Below are positions 30,287-40,900 of a DNA stretch of 64,000 nt, piece after piece (position 1 is the first letter of the stretch; each line of letters begins with the position of its first letter). Made by a program: the position numbers and the translations under genes. The notes below the pieces were generated by a model that was not told the origin of the DNA, made no database searches, and saw only the letters and a list, made by a program, of their open reading frames with translations. Source of the DNA: Mayamaea pseudoterrestris (Eukaryota > Bacillariophyta > Bacillariophyceae > Sellaphorales > Sellaphoraceae); NCBI GenBank assembly GCA_027923505.1, contig BROI01000003.1:1302001-1366000 (forward strand), given 5' to 3'.

Positions 30287-31690
30287 ATGTCAATGGAGAA
30301 AGATTTGAGCTGTAGAATGACTCGCTTTCGACGGTCGCAAGTCTTGGCAGCGTACTGCTTCCTACTACTTTCGCCATTGTTGCTCATTGGAACGCACCGA
30401 AGCGGTTTGACTAGTTTGTCGACCGAGCAAGAGACGAAAGCTAAAGGTTTTCGAGATTTGGCTAGTGGTGGTTACTTGATTCGAAAGGAAAATCGACCGC
30501 CTGCGTTTCCATTCATCAATGATGTGACGATTTTTCCCACTCGGAACGTCAGTCGGCCTTGGCAATTCAACTCGTCAGCGCCGCAGCCTCCCTACAAACT
30601 CATTTTGACAGACTTTGGATGGAACCACTTCAATCAATCGCGTGGTTTAACGTTTGGTCGCTCGCTACGAAGCAGAGAATTGGTGCACGGCATGGTGGAT
30701 CATCCTTACTTTGACGCTACGATTGGTTGGTCGCAAATTGTCGACGGAACCTATATTCTTGACCTAAACACTCGCTACTATATTTTTATGGACGTTGAGA
30801 CTTGTTTCGAAAGCAATTACCCAATCTACATGGATCCTGCGGACGGCTTTGCGGCAAACGCTGACCTTGTCGGTGGACGAACCTTTTCGAAAGCAAACGC
30901 GGAGCCTTGCTACTCCATTCTTGACTGCGACTACCTTTACGAGACACTTGAAACGGTTCACAAGCATCCGAACGTGATGCTCGTTGCTTACTATTGCCGC
31001 GGATGGGGTCCGACTGCAAAGTTTCGAAAGGAATTGGTGACAACGAACCAGCTGTCAATCGTTGCCGCATCAATGAGCACGGACGAGTTCAACCCTCACG
31101 TAGACCAAGGGTTGCCGCCCGGTCGTCTAAACGCTGTGGAGCTTGGTGCAAGTGAAATCGAAGCAATCAATTCTTGTGGCGACCGGCCATATTTAGTAAC
31201 CTTTGTGGGTGAATTCAGAGCTGGTCCTCGCGAAGCCTTGCTTTACAACATGAGCAACGGCCACGATGCAATATTTTTGTCCACACGCGATTTCCATAAT
31301 CAGTTTCCTTCCATAACGTATTCGGAAATGCTCAAGAAGAGTGTCTATGGAGCAGCCCCTCGAGGCGACAATTTGTTTTCCTACCGCTTCACCGAGGTTC
31401 TTTCGGCAGGTGCGATTCCTGTGGTTCATTCGGATGGATGGGTGTTGCCGTTTCATGATGCGTTAATCAAGTGGAGCGAGACTTGCGCCATCATTATTCC
31501 CGAGGCAAAAGTGCACGAGACGGAACATATTTTGCGCGGCATTACCAAGGAAGAACGGTGTCGCCGCCAGCGCAATTGTCTGGATCTTTACCAAAAGTAC
31601 TTCTCGAGCCCGCAAGGGACTGTACGCGGAATCATTGATGCACTTGAGTTTATACAGAAACGCGACGAGCTTTTGGTAAAGCAGCAGTGA
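30287..31690 (+). CDS. Exostosin-family (GT47) glycosyltransferase, copy 1
   Basis: 467 residues, single exon, type II membrane topology with an anchor at about residues 19-35 (VLAAYCFLLLSPLLLIG). The lumenal part has an acceptor/nucleotide half (PYKLILTDFGWNHF, YYIFMDVETCFESNYP) and the exostosin C-terminal signature YSEMLKKSVYGAAPRGDNLF followed by SYRFTEVLSAGAIPVVHSDGWVLPF, then KWSETCAIIIPE. In GT47 enzymes this segment binds the nucleotide sugar. Cys residues near the end (ERCRRQRNC) are shared with copy 2. Likely adds sugars to secreted glycans or glycoproteins; specificity unknown. Copy 2 follows 375 bp downstream in the same orientation. Confidence 0.82.
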   Translation: MSMEKDLSCRMTRFRRSQVLAAYCFLLLSPLLLIGTHRSGLTSLSTEQETKAKGFRDLASGGYLIRKENRPPAFPFINDVTIFPTRNVSRPWQFNSSAPQPPYKLILTDFGWNHFNQSRGLTFGRSLRSRELVHGMVDHPYFDATIGWSQIVDGTYILDLNTRYYIFMDVETCFESNYPIYMDPADGFAANADLVGGRTFSKANAEPCYSILDCDYLYETLETVHKHPNVMLVAYYCRGWGPTAKFRKELVTTNQLSIVAASMSTDEFNPHVDQGLPPGRLNAVELGASEIEAINSCGDRPYLVTFVGEFRAGPREALLYNMSNGHDAIFLSTRDFHNQFPSITYSEMLKKSVYGAAPRGDNLFSYRFTEVLSAGAIPVVHSDGWVLPFHDALIKWSETCAIIIPEAKVHETEHILRGITKEERCRRQRNCLDLYQKYFSSPQGTVRGIIDALEFIQKRDELLVKQQ

Positions 31691-32064
31691 TTCTGCAGCG
31701 AACGTCAGTTCCGTCGAGCGTGATGGTGGCCAAGGCTAACAACACACAACGTGGAGCGAAAGCGTAAAGCAATGAAGATGAGCGCTCAACGACAGGTCAT
31801 TCCTCGAGCTTGATGTGCGTTGCGGATTTGAATTGAAAGAGAGCACTCGTTTACTTTGAGCGGAGTCGACGTTATTGTGGAAGGGTCGCCAGTGCGACAT
31901 ATTCTTCATTCGACGATCGCCAAATCGAGGTTCGCTAGCCTCTTGCAGAAGAAAAAGCTGATCGAATAAAGCTGAGCAAACACACCACTTACCGACAGAT
32001 TCCAAAAATACAAGCACACAAGTTTGCGTCTTTCCTATTTCTCTGAGCGCTGCCTCCGGTAGCC
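31691..32064. other. Spacer between exostosin paralogues
   Basis: 374 bp, no supported open frame; holds the 3' end of copy 1 and the promoter of copy 2. Confidence 0.3.
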
Positions 32065-33444
32065 ATGCTCGATTCGGGGGTTGGTCCGAGCAGGAAAAGT
32101 GTCAAAAGATGGCGCATCGTCGCCGCCGGTTTGTTCGTGGCATGCCTTCTCACGGGATCATATCTAAATACTGTCTCCAGTATATCGTATGCCATAACTG
32201 ATCAACGAAAAGCAAATTTGAATCTTGAGCAGTACAATGGAGAATATCGAACTGGAAGCAAACACATCTCTTCGTTCATCAACGACCCGACCATTCGCCT
32301 CGACCCAAATGTCAGTCGTCCGTGGATGTACGACCCAGCACTCCCGCAGCCCACTTACAAGCTCATTTTAACAGATATTGGTTGGAACCAGGTAAATGTC
32401 ACAAAGGGATTGCTGTCTAGCCGCTCACTACGGAGTAGAGAATTACTTCAGGGAACGGTTGATCACCCCAATTTCGATCCATCCGTTCGCTGGTCGCAAA
32501 TCGTTGACGGAACATTATCACTCGATAAACGAACACAATATTATGTATTTCTTGATGTGGAGACGTGTTTTGAGAGCAACTATCCATTCTACGGTAAAGG
32601 GTTTCTTGCAAACTCTGATGTAGAAGGTGGGCGATTGTTCACGCCCGGGTACTCCCACATTTGCTACGACACTAAAAACTGCCACTACCTATTCACGGCA
32701 CTCAGAACCATTCATAAATATCCGAATGCTATAATGGTGATCTATAATTGCCGAGGTTTGGGACCGGGTCCCGCGTTTCGGAAACAACAAGCGACAAGCA
32801 AGCAACTCTCGCTGGTGGCCGAGTCGGCGCCTGGTGCCCACGTCAATCTGGTGCTCGATCAAGGCCTTGCTCCGGGAGCACTAAATGTGGTACGGTTGCG
32901 ACCGGATGAAATGGATGCTATCAACTCTTGCAATGACACTGATCGGCCATTCCTGGTGACTTTTGTTGGAACGCCAAGGCCTGGTCCACGACAGGCGATG
33001 CTTTTTAATATGAGCAATGACCGCGATGTCATTTACCTGTCAACGCGAGCATTCCAAGACAAATACTTCTTTCTTACCTTCCATGAGATGCTAAAAAAGA
33101 GCACATTTGGTGCTTCTCCCAAGGGTGATAACCTGTATTCGTACCGATTTACCGAGGTGCTTTCAGCTGGCGCCATTCCTGTAGTTAATTCCGACGACTG
33201 GCTGCTGCCCTTTCACAAATGACTCATTGATTGGAACAAATCATGCGCAATTCTCATCCCGGAGGCGCAAGTATACGAGACGGAACAAATTCTCCGGAGC
33301 ATTTCCAAGGCTGAGCGCTGCCGAAGGCAACGCAACTGTCTTGCGCTTTACAACAAGTACTTCAAAACACCACAAGGAACTGTGCGTGGGATCGTTGAAT
33401 CATTGGAACTCATTCATAGACGGACCGATTCAGCGATGCTGTAA
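32065..33444 (+). CDS. Exostosin-family (GT47) glycosyltransferase, copy 2, interrupted by in-frame UGA
   Basis: A tandem paralogue of the gene at 30287-31690. The frame runs 385 codons to TGA at 33220-33222, after LLPFHK. The same frame then continues for 73 codons to TAA at 33442-33444, coding for LIDWNKSCAILIPEAQVYET and a conserved ERCRRQRNC stretch that align with copy 1 (LIKWSETCAIIIPEAKVHET). One codon is thus a stop, where copy 1 has Ala (FHDALI vs FHK-stop-LI). The N-terminal anchor (IVAAGLFVACLLTGSYL) and the signature SYRFTEVLSAGAIPVVNSDD are intact. Options are a young pseudogene, a truncated but working enzyme, read-through, or a sequence error. No SECIS-like element was seen downstream, and the aligned residue is not Cys. 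Confidence 0.75.
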
Positions 33445-33631
33445 TATTACGTTACTTGACTGTTTTTTTAGAAATTGTTCGACGCATTGAACACTTTAGG
33501 ATATGCATTTGTAAGAATTGACACCTATTGTAAAACATAATACAACTGGATACCTTAAGCCATTTTATTGCGAAGAATAGACCACTATTGTATCGCCATC
33601 AAACGTACGGTATTTTAAGACGTTGCCATAT

Positions 33632-34558
33632 TCAGTGACTGGCGCTAGCCCTCTCCACGAATCGCTCACAGGAACACAGTGTATTGTTCAACAACATGGC
33701 AATCGTCATGGGCCCTACACCACCAGGAACGGGTGTAATCTTCGAGCAAACGGTTTTGGCCGCTTCATAATCCACATCGCCAACGAGCTTGTACGTCTTT
33801 CCGCCAGGTTTGTCTGGAACGACATCGACACTGTTAATGCCAACGTCAATGACCACAGCGCCCGGTTTCAACCAGTCACCAGTAACAATACCAGCCTTAC
33901 CGACGGCAGCGACAACCACGTCAGCGTTTCGCACAATCGACGCCGGGTCAACCGTCTTGGAGTGCACCGTCGTGACGGTAGCGTCGCGACCCAGCAGCAA
34001 GCGCGCCATGGGCTGGCCGACCAAGTTGGACCGTCCGAGTACAACGCAATGCTTTCCTTTCAAATCAATCCCCGCTCGATCCAACAAGACGAGGCAGCCG
34101 AGCGGTGTACATGGGATGGAGAATGGTGCCTCCAAAGCTTGGCCAGAGTAGAGGTAAAGGTTGGCGACATTGATTGGATGCAAACCATCCACATCCTTGT
34201 CTGGATCAATCGCTCTCAGTATCGCATTTTCGTCAATATGAGTCGGTAACGGAAGCTGCACCAGAATTCCGTGCACAGCTGCATCGTCGTTGAGTCTTTG
34301 AATCGTCTCGAGCAGCTCTAGCTGCGATACGTTATCCTCAAAGTCGAACCCCATGCTGTTAATGCCGCATGCTGCGCACGCCTTCTTCTTCATGTTGACG
34401 TACGTCTGCGAGTCGCGACGTGTTCCCACCAATACAACGGCCAAGCCAGGTGTTGTTCCTGACGTTTCCAGTAGAGATGCGACGCGATGCTTGATTTCAT
34501 CCTTTAAGAGAGCCGCGATTTTGGTGCCGTCAATGATTTTGTCGTCATCTAAAGACAT
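33632..34558 (-). CDS. folD: Methylenetetrahydrofolate dehydrogenase/cyclohydrolase (FolD type)
   Basis: 308 residues, single exon. It carries the full FolD signature: the substrate site Y-V-N-M-K-K-K with the catalytic Lys, VQLPLPTHID, DKDVDGLHP, PCTPLGC, the NADP-binding GRSNLVGQPMARLL, and PGGVGPMTIAMLL. The enzyme interconverts 5,10-methylene-THF, methenyl-THF and 10-formyl-THF. From the start at 34558 there is no obvious transit peptide, which suggests the cytosolic form; a start at 34603 adds 15 residues without targeting character. Confidence 0.95.
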   Translation of the reverse strand: MSLDDDKIIDGTKIAALLKDEIKHRVASLLETSGTTPGLAVVLVGTRRDSQTYVNMKKKACAACGINSMGFDFEDNVSQLELLETIQRLNDDAAVHGILVQLPLPTHIDENAILRAIDPDKDVDGLHPINVANLYLYSGQALEAPFSIPCTPLGCLVLLDRAGIDLKGKHCVVLGRSNLVGQPMARLLLGRDATVTTVHSKTVDPASIVRNADVVVAAVGKAGIVTGDWLKPGAVVIDVGINSVDVVPDKPGGKTYKLVGDVDYEAAKTVCSKITPVPGGVGPMTIAMLLNNTLCSCERFVERASASH

Positions 34559-35254
34559 GGTGAGGGATGAAACGCTATTAGTAGTTTGCGGATTTATATA
34601 CAACTTGGTTGACGTTGCAATGTTTCTGTTGAACGTAGTCTTGCTTGTCGAGACCTTGCTCCCAGCCAGCGTATTTGAAAATCGGACGCGAGGGACGTGC
34701 GACGAGCCAGACCGAAGCGAGGTCGCGAGCCGGACAAGAATCGTCGCCGCAACGACGGTGGAGCAAATGGAGTAGGAGGGAACGAACCGAATCGTGTCGT
34801 GCTGGATTTACTGCGGCGTGGAAATAGCAAGTAGAGGGAGTCGCCGCCTAATAGATGGAAGGAGTGGCACACCTTGCGTCGTCTCGGAAAAAGTGAACTC
34901 TCGCTGCAAAAAATGAACTCTCGCGGCCGCAGGCCGCGGTGCATCGCGCGCAATCGGAGCGAAACTTCGCTAGTCGTGCAAGCAAAAATACTGGATTTTT
35001 AACTGTTCCAAGCCATCCATGCCCAAAATTTTTGCTGCGCAGCGCCTCGAGCGGAAGGGGAGTAAAGAAGGCATGCTGCTGTTGCTGCGTTGCGCCCGAG
35101 GATGATAAAAAGTTAAAGTTGCAATGAAATACTCATAAAAACAATCACTTCAATATGCCATATGCCTCATTGGCTGTTTAAATTAGAGCAGTGTGTCCCA
35201 AGAATTGCACTATCGACCGTCAACCGTCGACGAGTCAACGAACAACAACTTAGC

Positions 35255-35872
35255 CATCCAAGGTCTGCTCCGCCGCTCCATTCCATGCGCCGTTGCGCCC
35301 CACCTAACTTGTAGTCCATTACATTGCGGTTACAATGATAGGTTGTGGTAGCATGTAAAATGAGTAGTAATGGCCATTCTTTTGTTGTGACTCAGTCGTG
35401 ACTCCCAATCCAAGGTCTGCCGCGCCGCTCCATTCCATGACCTCATAATTACCACCTGCGCCGTCGCGCCCCACTTAAGTTGTATTCCATTACATTGCGG
35501 TTACAATGAGCTATGGTAGGTTGTTGTAGCATGTAAAATGAGCATGTAATGGCCATTCTTTAGTTGCGACTCCCAATCCAAAAGTCTGCCGCGCCGCCCC
35601 ATTCCATGACCTCATAATTACCACCGGCGCCGTCGCGCCCCATCCAACTTGTAGTCCATTTAATTGCGGTTTAAATGAAACAAGGTAGGTTGATGTAGCT
35701 CATATAATGAGCATGTAATGGCCATTCTTGTGAAGTGACTCCCAATCCAAGGTCCGTCGCGCCGTTCTATTCCACGTCGCGACCCAACCAGCCTGTATTC
35801 AATTGAATTCCAATGAGCCAGGCAGGTTGTTGTAGCATGTATAATGAACATAACATGGCCATTCTTTTGAAG
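35255..35872. repeat. Four tandem copies of a 145-180-bp unit
   Basis: Each unit runs CCAATCCAAGGTCTGCCGCG (or close), a CCATTCCATG stretch, GCGCCGTCGCGCCCC, CATTACATTGCGGTTACAAT, GTAGCATGTAAAATGAG and ends with TAATGGCCATTCTT. The GGCCATTC landmark occurs at about 35372, 35551, 35720 and 35864, so the spacing shrinks from 179 to 144. Copies are diverged by several percent with small indels. No coding frame runs through. Confidence 0.85.
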
Positions 35873-36070
35873 CGCAACAAGAATTGAACAATTATTGTAT
35901 ACCATAATTGACGAGGCGACGCAAAAGCAAAAAGTGACATATGGAGGCTCACTCGGCGCGCTTCCCGAGTATGTCCGTTTTTCTCGTCTCGCGGTACATC
36001 TAGTAAAGCACATGCAACAAGTTCGGCTCGCGTTTGACCGATGACGTTGCAGTGTCCCAGTCCCGCAGGT

Positions 36071-36109
36071 AACTCTCGCACGAGTGTGACGTCACTCATG
36101 GCGAGAGTT
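36071..36109. promoter_or_regulatory. TGACGTCA centred in a 9-bp inverted repeat
   Basis: Arms AACTCTCGC (36071-36079) and GCGAGAGTT (36101-36109) are perfect reverse complements. The CRE TGACGTCA (36087-36094) sits at their centre, within half a base. It lies about 200 bp upstream of the start at 36307. This nested palindrome would suit a dimeric bZIP factor plus a flanking dimer; function is inferred. Confidence 0.55.
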
Positions 36110-36306
36110 TGCTGACTTCCCCCGGAATCTTCGTCATCCGTGAGGAACGCGCGGAGGGAGGTGACGTGAGTAGCGTGTCGCATCGAGACTCAAAGGTATC
36201 TTTAAGGTGTCAAGAACCCGGACACTCGCCGGCCGGTCCTTGCAAACGGCTTCGCGTGACTTTCCACGACACCATCACACTCTCACAACATCGAACAGCA
36301 ATCACC

Positions 36307-36660
36307 ATGAGCAGCAACAACAACACTAGCCTTTCCGTCTCGGATTACATGAAGCGACTCGACCAACTCGCTTCCAAGAGCCTTAGTGCCCCGGAAATAT
36401 TGGCGCAGAGCGCCGCAAAGCGACAGCCCTTGCGCAAGGTCGAAATTAACCAGCAGCAGACTACGCGCACCTCGACTGCTGCAGCCAAAGCTAACAAGGT
36501 GCGTACGGAACGGTCCTACCAACGACTGTTTGGCGAGTCTCCGCCGGCCCAACCCAGACTCCGTCGTGTGATGCGAGTATCGTGTAACGTCCGACTTTCA
36601 AATACGATTGATGATGGCGCTCCCAAAATTCTTATGGCCTCGAGTTGCAACGTTCGATGA
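36307..36660 (+). CDS. Small basic protein, unknown
   Basis: 117 residues from the ATG at 36307. Ser/Thr/Gln/Arg-rich, with an N-terminal helix (VSDYMKRLDQLASKSLSAPE) and a basic C-terminal half. The stretch SCNVR occurs twice (about residues 93-97 and at the very C-terminus). No known domain. A strong composite promoter element upstream supports it as expressed. The frame is open upstream to 36109, but that part overlaps the CRE-containing promoter. Confidence 0.45.
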   Translation: MSSNNNTSLSVSDYMKRLDQLASKSLSAPEILAQSAAKRQPLRKVEINQQQTTRTSTAAAKANKVRTERSYQRLFGESPPAQPRLRRVMRVSCNVRLSNTIDDGAPKILMASSCNVR

Positions 36661-36815
36661 GCGTGACACAAACGATCGGTCGATCCGACAACTGCCATAA
36701 AAACTCAGCAACGCTTGGATATACAATTTGCATCGATCAAGATCCATATTAAACTTTGTATTCAGCTCACTGACTTTGCATCTTGCTTTATCCTTTACTC
36801 CTTGATTCAATCATC

Positions 36816-37271
36816 ATGACGTTTGCTCTCTCCCGAATGCCGCTTTCCGCGCACAATCGTCAAAAATACTTCGACGACTACTGCAATCACTACTACCAAC
36901 AGCAGGAGCTCGGTATCACAAAGACGTCAATGCCGCAGCAGACGCTGGCATCATCCTTATCTTCCATGCTGACCATTCGCGCAAACGCCGAAACCAAGCC
37001 TGACGACGTTCGCTCGGAGGAAGACTCGCCACGACGTGACGACGACGACGACGCACCAGCCTTTCGGCATCGCACCGTCTGGGCCGATCCGGAATTAAAC
37101 GACCTTTGGACGCTCAAGCGCGCCACGCCAATCATGGACGAGCATGATCAAGACGATTTTGCAATCATGGAGAGTCCAACGAAAAAGAGTCGCGTGCAAA
37201 CGCTCGTGTGGTCAAATAGTGTCGACACGGACGCGAGCCACTGCTTGGAGGAGCTTTGCCGCGGTCTATAG
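36816..37271 (+). CDS. Small acidic protein, unknown
   Basis: 151 residues from the ATG at 36816. The middle is acidic (EEDSPRRDDDDDAP), with RHRTVWADPELNDLWTLKR and a later SPTKKSRVQTLVW, so two W-containing basic or mixed motifs flank the acidic run. No domain recognised. It lies 155 bp downstream of the previous small gene in the same direction, and the two share a low-complexity style but no clear homology. Confidence 0.45.
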   Translation: MTFALSRMPLSAHNRQKYFDDYCNHYYQQQELGITKTSMPQQTLASSLSSMLTIRANAETKPDDVRSEEDSPRRDDDDDAPAFRHRTVWADPELNDLWTLKRATPIMDEHDQDDFAIMESPTKKSRVQTLVWSNSVDTDASHCLEELCRGL

Positions 37272-37726
37272 ATGCAATGTATCTACCACCGCCGCACCAT
37301 GGTCGAGTCTCGCGCTGATATTTTCGTCTTGATGCGTACTGTTGCGTTTGCCGCTGCCATGAATGCGCGAGCAAAATGCAGAATGATAAATACTTCAATA
37401 ACCTTTACTTACATAAACAATTATCTCTGTAACTTCATGTTGCTTATAACCTTTTAGTGTATGGTTTAAAACGTTAACTGAGGTTTGGGTTGGCGAATGA
37501 GACAGCAATATATTATGATTGCTGCGAGGACTGTCGTACTTGTGCCGTAGTCAATCATCAATCGAGTCACGGATCAGTCGGTAAAACCTAATAAAGCCAG
37601 CAAGCTGAATGACAGTTACACTCTAGTTTGACCGGCGGCAGGAGCTACACAAGTCGAAAGATTGTTTGAGCCAACATCTATGGCTCGCGACCCCATGATT
37701 TTGAATCTGCAGGGACGCTTCGAATA
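37272..37726. other. Intergenic left of the LINE
   Basis: 455 bp with no supported open frame. It ends at the TAA/TTA microsatellite that probably marks the LINE 3' end. Confidence 0.3.
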
Positions 37727-37978
37727 ATAATAATAACTCAATGATTTACTTTGTGGTAGTTAACTATCTACAAAGCAGCCTGTGCGGCTTTATTGTCGCT
37801 CCCGCCATCAGTGCAGTCGAAACTGCCCGACGAAAGGGTTGTATCCCAAATTGAGAGACGACACGAGCGGTACATTCATGTTGGACATCAGACAGAAGGT
37901 TCTTGGCTGGACATGAGATAACAATGGAACATAGAACATAAAATGGTGCTTGGTTTTGAACATGCTGTGGTAGCTCTC

Positions 37979-40900
37979 CTAGCCATGTTCAAGAATTGTT
38001 TGCAAAGATGGGCGGAACAGACGTTGCATTAGTGATTGCTGACGCCGGACGACCCTCTCGACGGGTGTTTGTTGTGATCGAAGCTGACGCTCAGTGCGGA
38101 CCTGATAGAGCCAGGCTTCGATTTGTGTTGGTAGACGCTGTTGGATACGGGGTTTTCCAGGCTTCATGAGGTCGCGGAGACGAGCAATGTTGGAGGTGCC
38201 CAGTGCGAATTCTTCATCAACCTGCCGGCGCAGGTCGAGGACTCGGATGCCAGTTTCCCGTTGGTGGAGAGCGTCGTTGCGCTGTGACCACATATCCCAA
38301 GATATTTCAAATAGTTTGATGATAATTTGAGATAGCCAGCGCCTCCCATTGTGATACGGTTTAGCATTGGAGCGACGGTAGTAGTGTTCCTGAGCTGCTG
38401 CCCATCCAATGGCAAAGCGCCCCTCAAAGGCTGCGTGCCACCCTAGGTGATTCTGTGCTGTGATCAAAGCTTGGATTGGTGCAGTTGTAGGAACTGGTGG
38501 AGCAGAGCTAGAACGCCATGCTTTGAGGCCCTCCACAATTGCAATGCGAATAGGGCCAAGTGTGCCAAGGTGCATGAGCTTGCTGTCCAATTCGTCCATG
38601 CGCTCAGTCCAGAGGGTGTCAGCTCCTGGACAGATATACAAATGGTCCACCGTTTCTATGACCTGGACTGGTGAAGGGAGTTGCAGGCAGGATGGGCAAG
38701 TGTCTTCCTGGGAATGGTTCCGTAATTTGGTGCGGTGGCGGACTGCCACAAACTTGGAGATCATTTTGGTCTGGTGTTGTTGGCGCCCCAGTGGCAGACT
38801 TTTCATAGCTTTGAAAGAAGCTTGCCAATCCACAGCTGCATCCGTGGAGTCACCAAATTTGCCCTTGCTGCGCCAGTAATTCAGGAGGGGTGGCCCATTC
38901 ACTTGCTCACGTATTGCAGACTGCACTTCCTTGCACAGTTTGATGCCATTGATGCAAATAGGAATTATTTCCTTATAGAGGAACTGAGGCATTGGATCCG
39001 TGGAGTGATCCGCAAACTGAACGCGGTGAAACTTGGCGGCCTCATCCATGGAGTCATTCAGAGTGGCCCAGCGATCCAGGGGACCCACAAGTTGAGCGCC
39101 TTCCCAACCGCCTCGTTCGCGCTGGTGACCAAGTACATGCCGTGTTTTCCATTGAATGGGGGTGTCACGCATCAGGCGCTTACAGGCAGAAATGATATCA
39201 AAATGTGACTGGCTTAATGGTGTCTGTGATTGAACCTTGCTAGCTTGTTTGAGGGCTGAGAGGCCATCGCATGCAAGCTCAAGGGACCCTTCTGTCACAT
39301 TATAATGTCGGCATAGCAGGTGCACAAGGACAATAGTTTGGTACAAGCCAATCAGTTCACTCCGGTAGGCACTTTGGTCCGCAGGCTGGCCAGGAGCTAG
39401 GCAGCTGGCAAAGATAGCATTTGTGGCGTTGGCACCTTGGATGGTAGTGGCTGCAGCTCCAGTTTGCAACGTTGGCTCGTAGGATCCATCACTTACGGCA
39501 ACAGCCGATCCATTTTGGAGTGCCGTGACGATTGCAGCACCTTCATCTGGTGGCAGAGAAACATGGTCAAGAATCCAGCGAGATGGCTCAGGCAGGGAAA
39601 CACGCATGGATGCCAGAACAGACAGTGATGGAGTAGAAGGAGCAGCCATGGAAGCACCCCAACTGTTGAACCGGACCTCCACAGGAGTAACCATTTGTAC
39701 TGATGCTCTGGCTAAGTCTGGTGGCCGCGGCACTGCCCACAATAGCTTTTGGAATACCCTGACGCGTCGACGACAACCCGTGCCACTGTAACCATATTGA
39801 AACCAGCCAGTGGGAGCTTTCTCCATGAGAATATCCAGCCTTGGGCTAAAGTAAAACCTTGTAGTAGGCTCCATGTCATCCCATGCCCCCAGACTATGAC
39901 GTAACTGCCGGTTGCGAGTACACCAGTGATGCTGCAGTGCTGTCCTCCAGAGTGCCCAGCAGCGATCTGACAAAGGACCTTGTGTTGGCCAGGAGTAGGG
40001 AGTATCGCGTGACTTGTCAATTTGTCCATTCCATGCTGCCTCCGTGATATAGGCGCCATCTGCGTGCACCATGTCGGAAAGGTAAAGCAATTGAAGAAAG
40101 ATGCGACAGCGGTTCAGGATACCCAAGGTAGAGGGTGACCAGTCAGCATTGTTGCGAAACACTTCCATAATGAGCGAGTCTCCATTTCTCCGTGGCTTGA
40201 AGACGGGCAAATCATCCAGGAGTTGGATAGAATGGTCATGGCAGCACTCGCCTGTAAATTGAATCCAACTTTTAGTTGTTGTATGGACTCGAGACATATC
40301 CGCGTCAAACAAAGGACCGTTAACACCAAGTTCCAGCTTCAACTGCTCAGAGCTAACACGGAGTAGTTGCGATGTGTTGCGTGATGGATGCTCAGAAGCA
40401 AATGCCAGTGCCTCAATATGGGTGTACAATTGGGTGGTATACATATCCGGAAAGCCCAGGCCTTGAAACTTGAGAGGACCAGTCCGGACTGCATTGGGTG
40501 TGTCGCTACCAATACCAGACAGTTGCAAAGCTGCTGTCATTGCTGGTCCTTGGATACGCTGGCACTGCTTGCTTGTGAGGCACGTGGCAACCAGGGGATA
40601 TGAGAAAGACTTGTCAATTGTGGTGCGATATGCAATGGTGGCCAGGTGACGGGGCAAATGACTCGCTCTCAACTTGTTTGCCCATGCCACAGACTTCTCA
40701 TAAAGAACTTGCGCCTGCCTGGACTCACTTCCATCCGGAGCCAGATAGATACCCAGTGTTCGCTCCGCATGGTTTGTTGGATAGCGCTGTATTGGCTGAG
40801 TAACGCCATGCATGTCCCTGACTTGGAGCTGTGCTGGGCATTCACCTTCTGGCTTGAGAGACCAAGAGCCATCCGCATGCCAGTTATATGCCATGAGATA

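Larger units (their letters stand above)
34559..36306. other. Long intergenic region with tandem repeat
   Basis: About 1.75 kb without a supported gene. It holds a four-copy tandem repeat (35255-35872) and a CRE site inside an inverted repeat (36071-36109). The part 34600-35110 is GC-rich with short unsupported frames. Confidence 0.5.

Noticed and set aside
33445-33620. SECIS element to decode the exostosin UGA as selenocysteine
   Set aside because: No ATGA...AA...GA core was found by eye, and the aligned residue in the paralogue is Ala, not Cys.
36109-36306. Upstream extension of the small basic protein
   Set aside because: It would place the start inside the CRE inverted repeat and adds no recognisable sequence.
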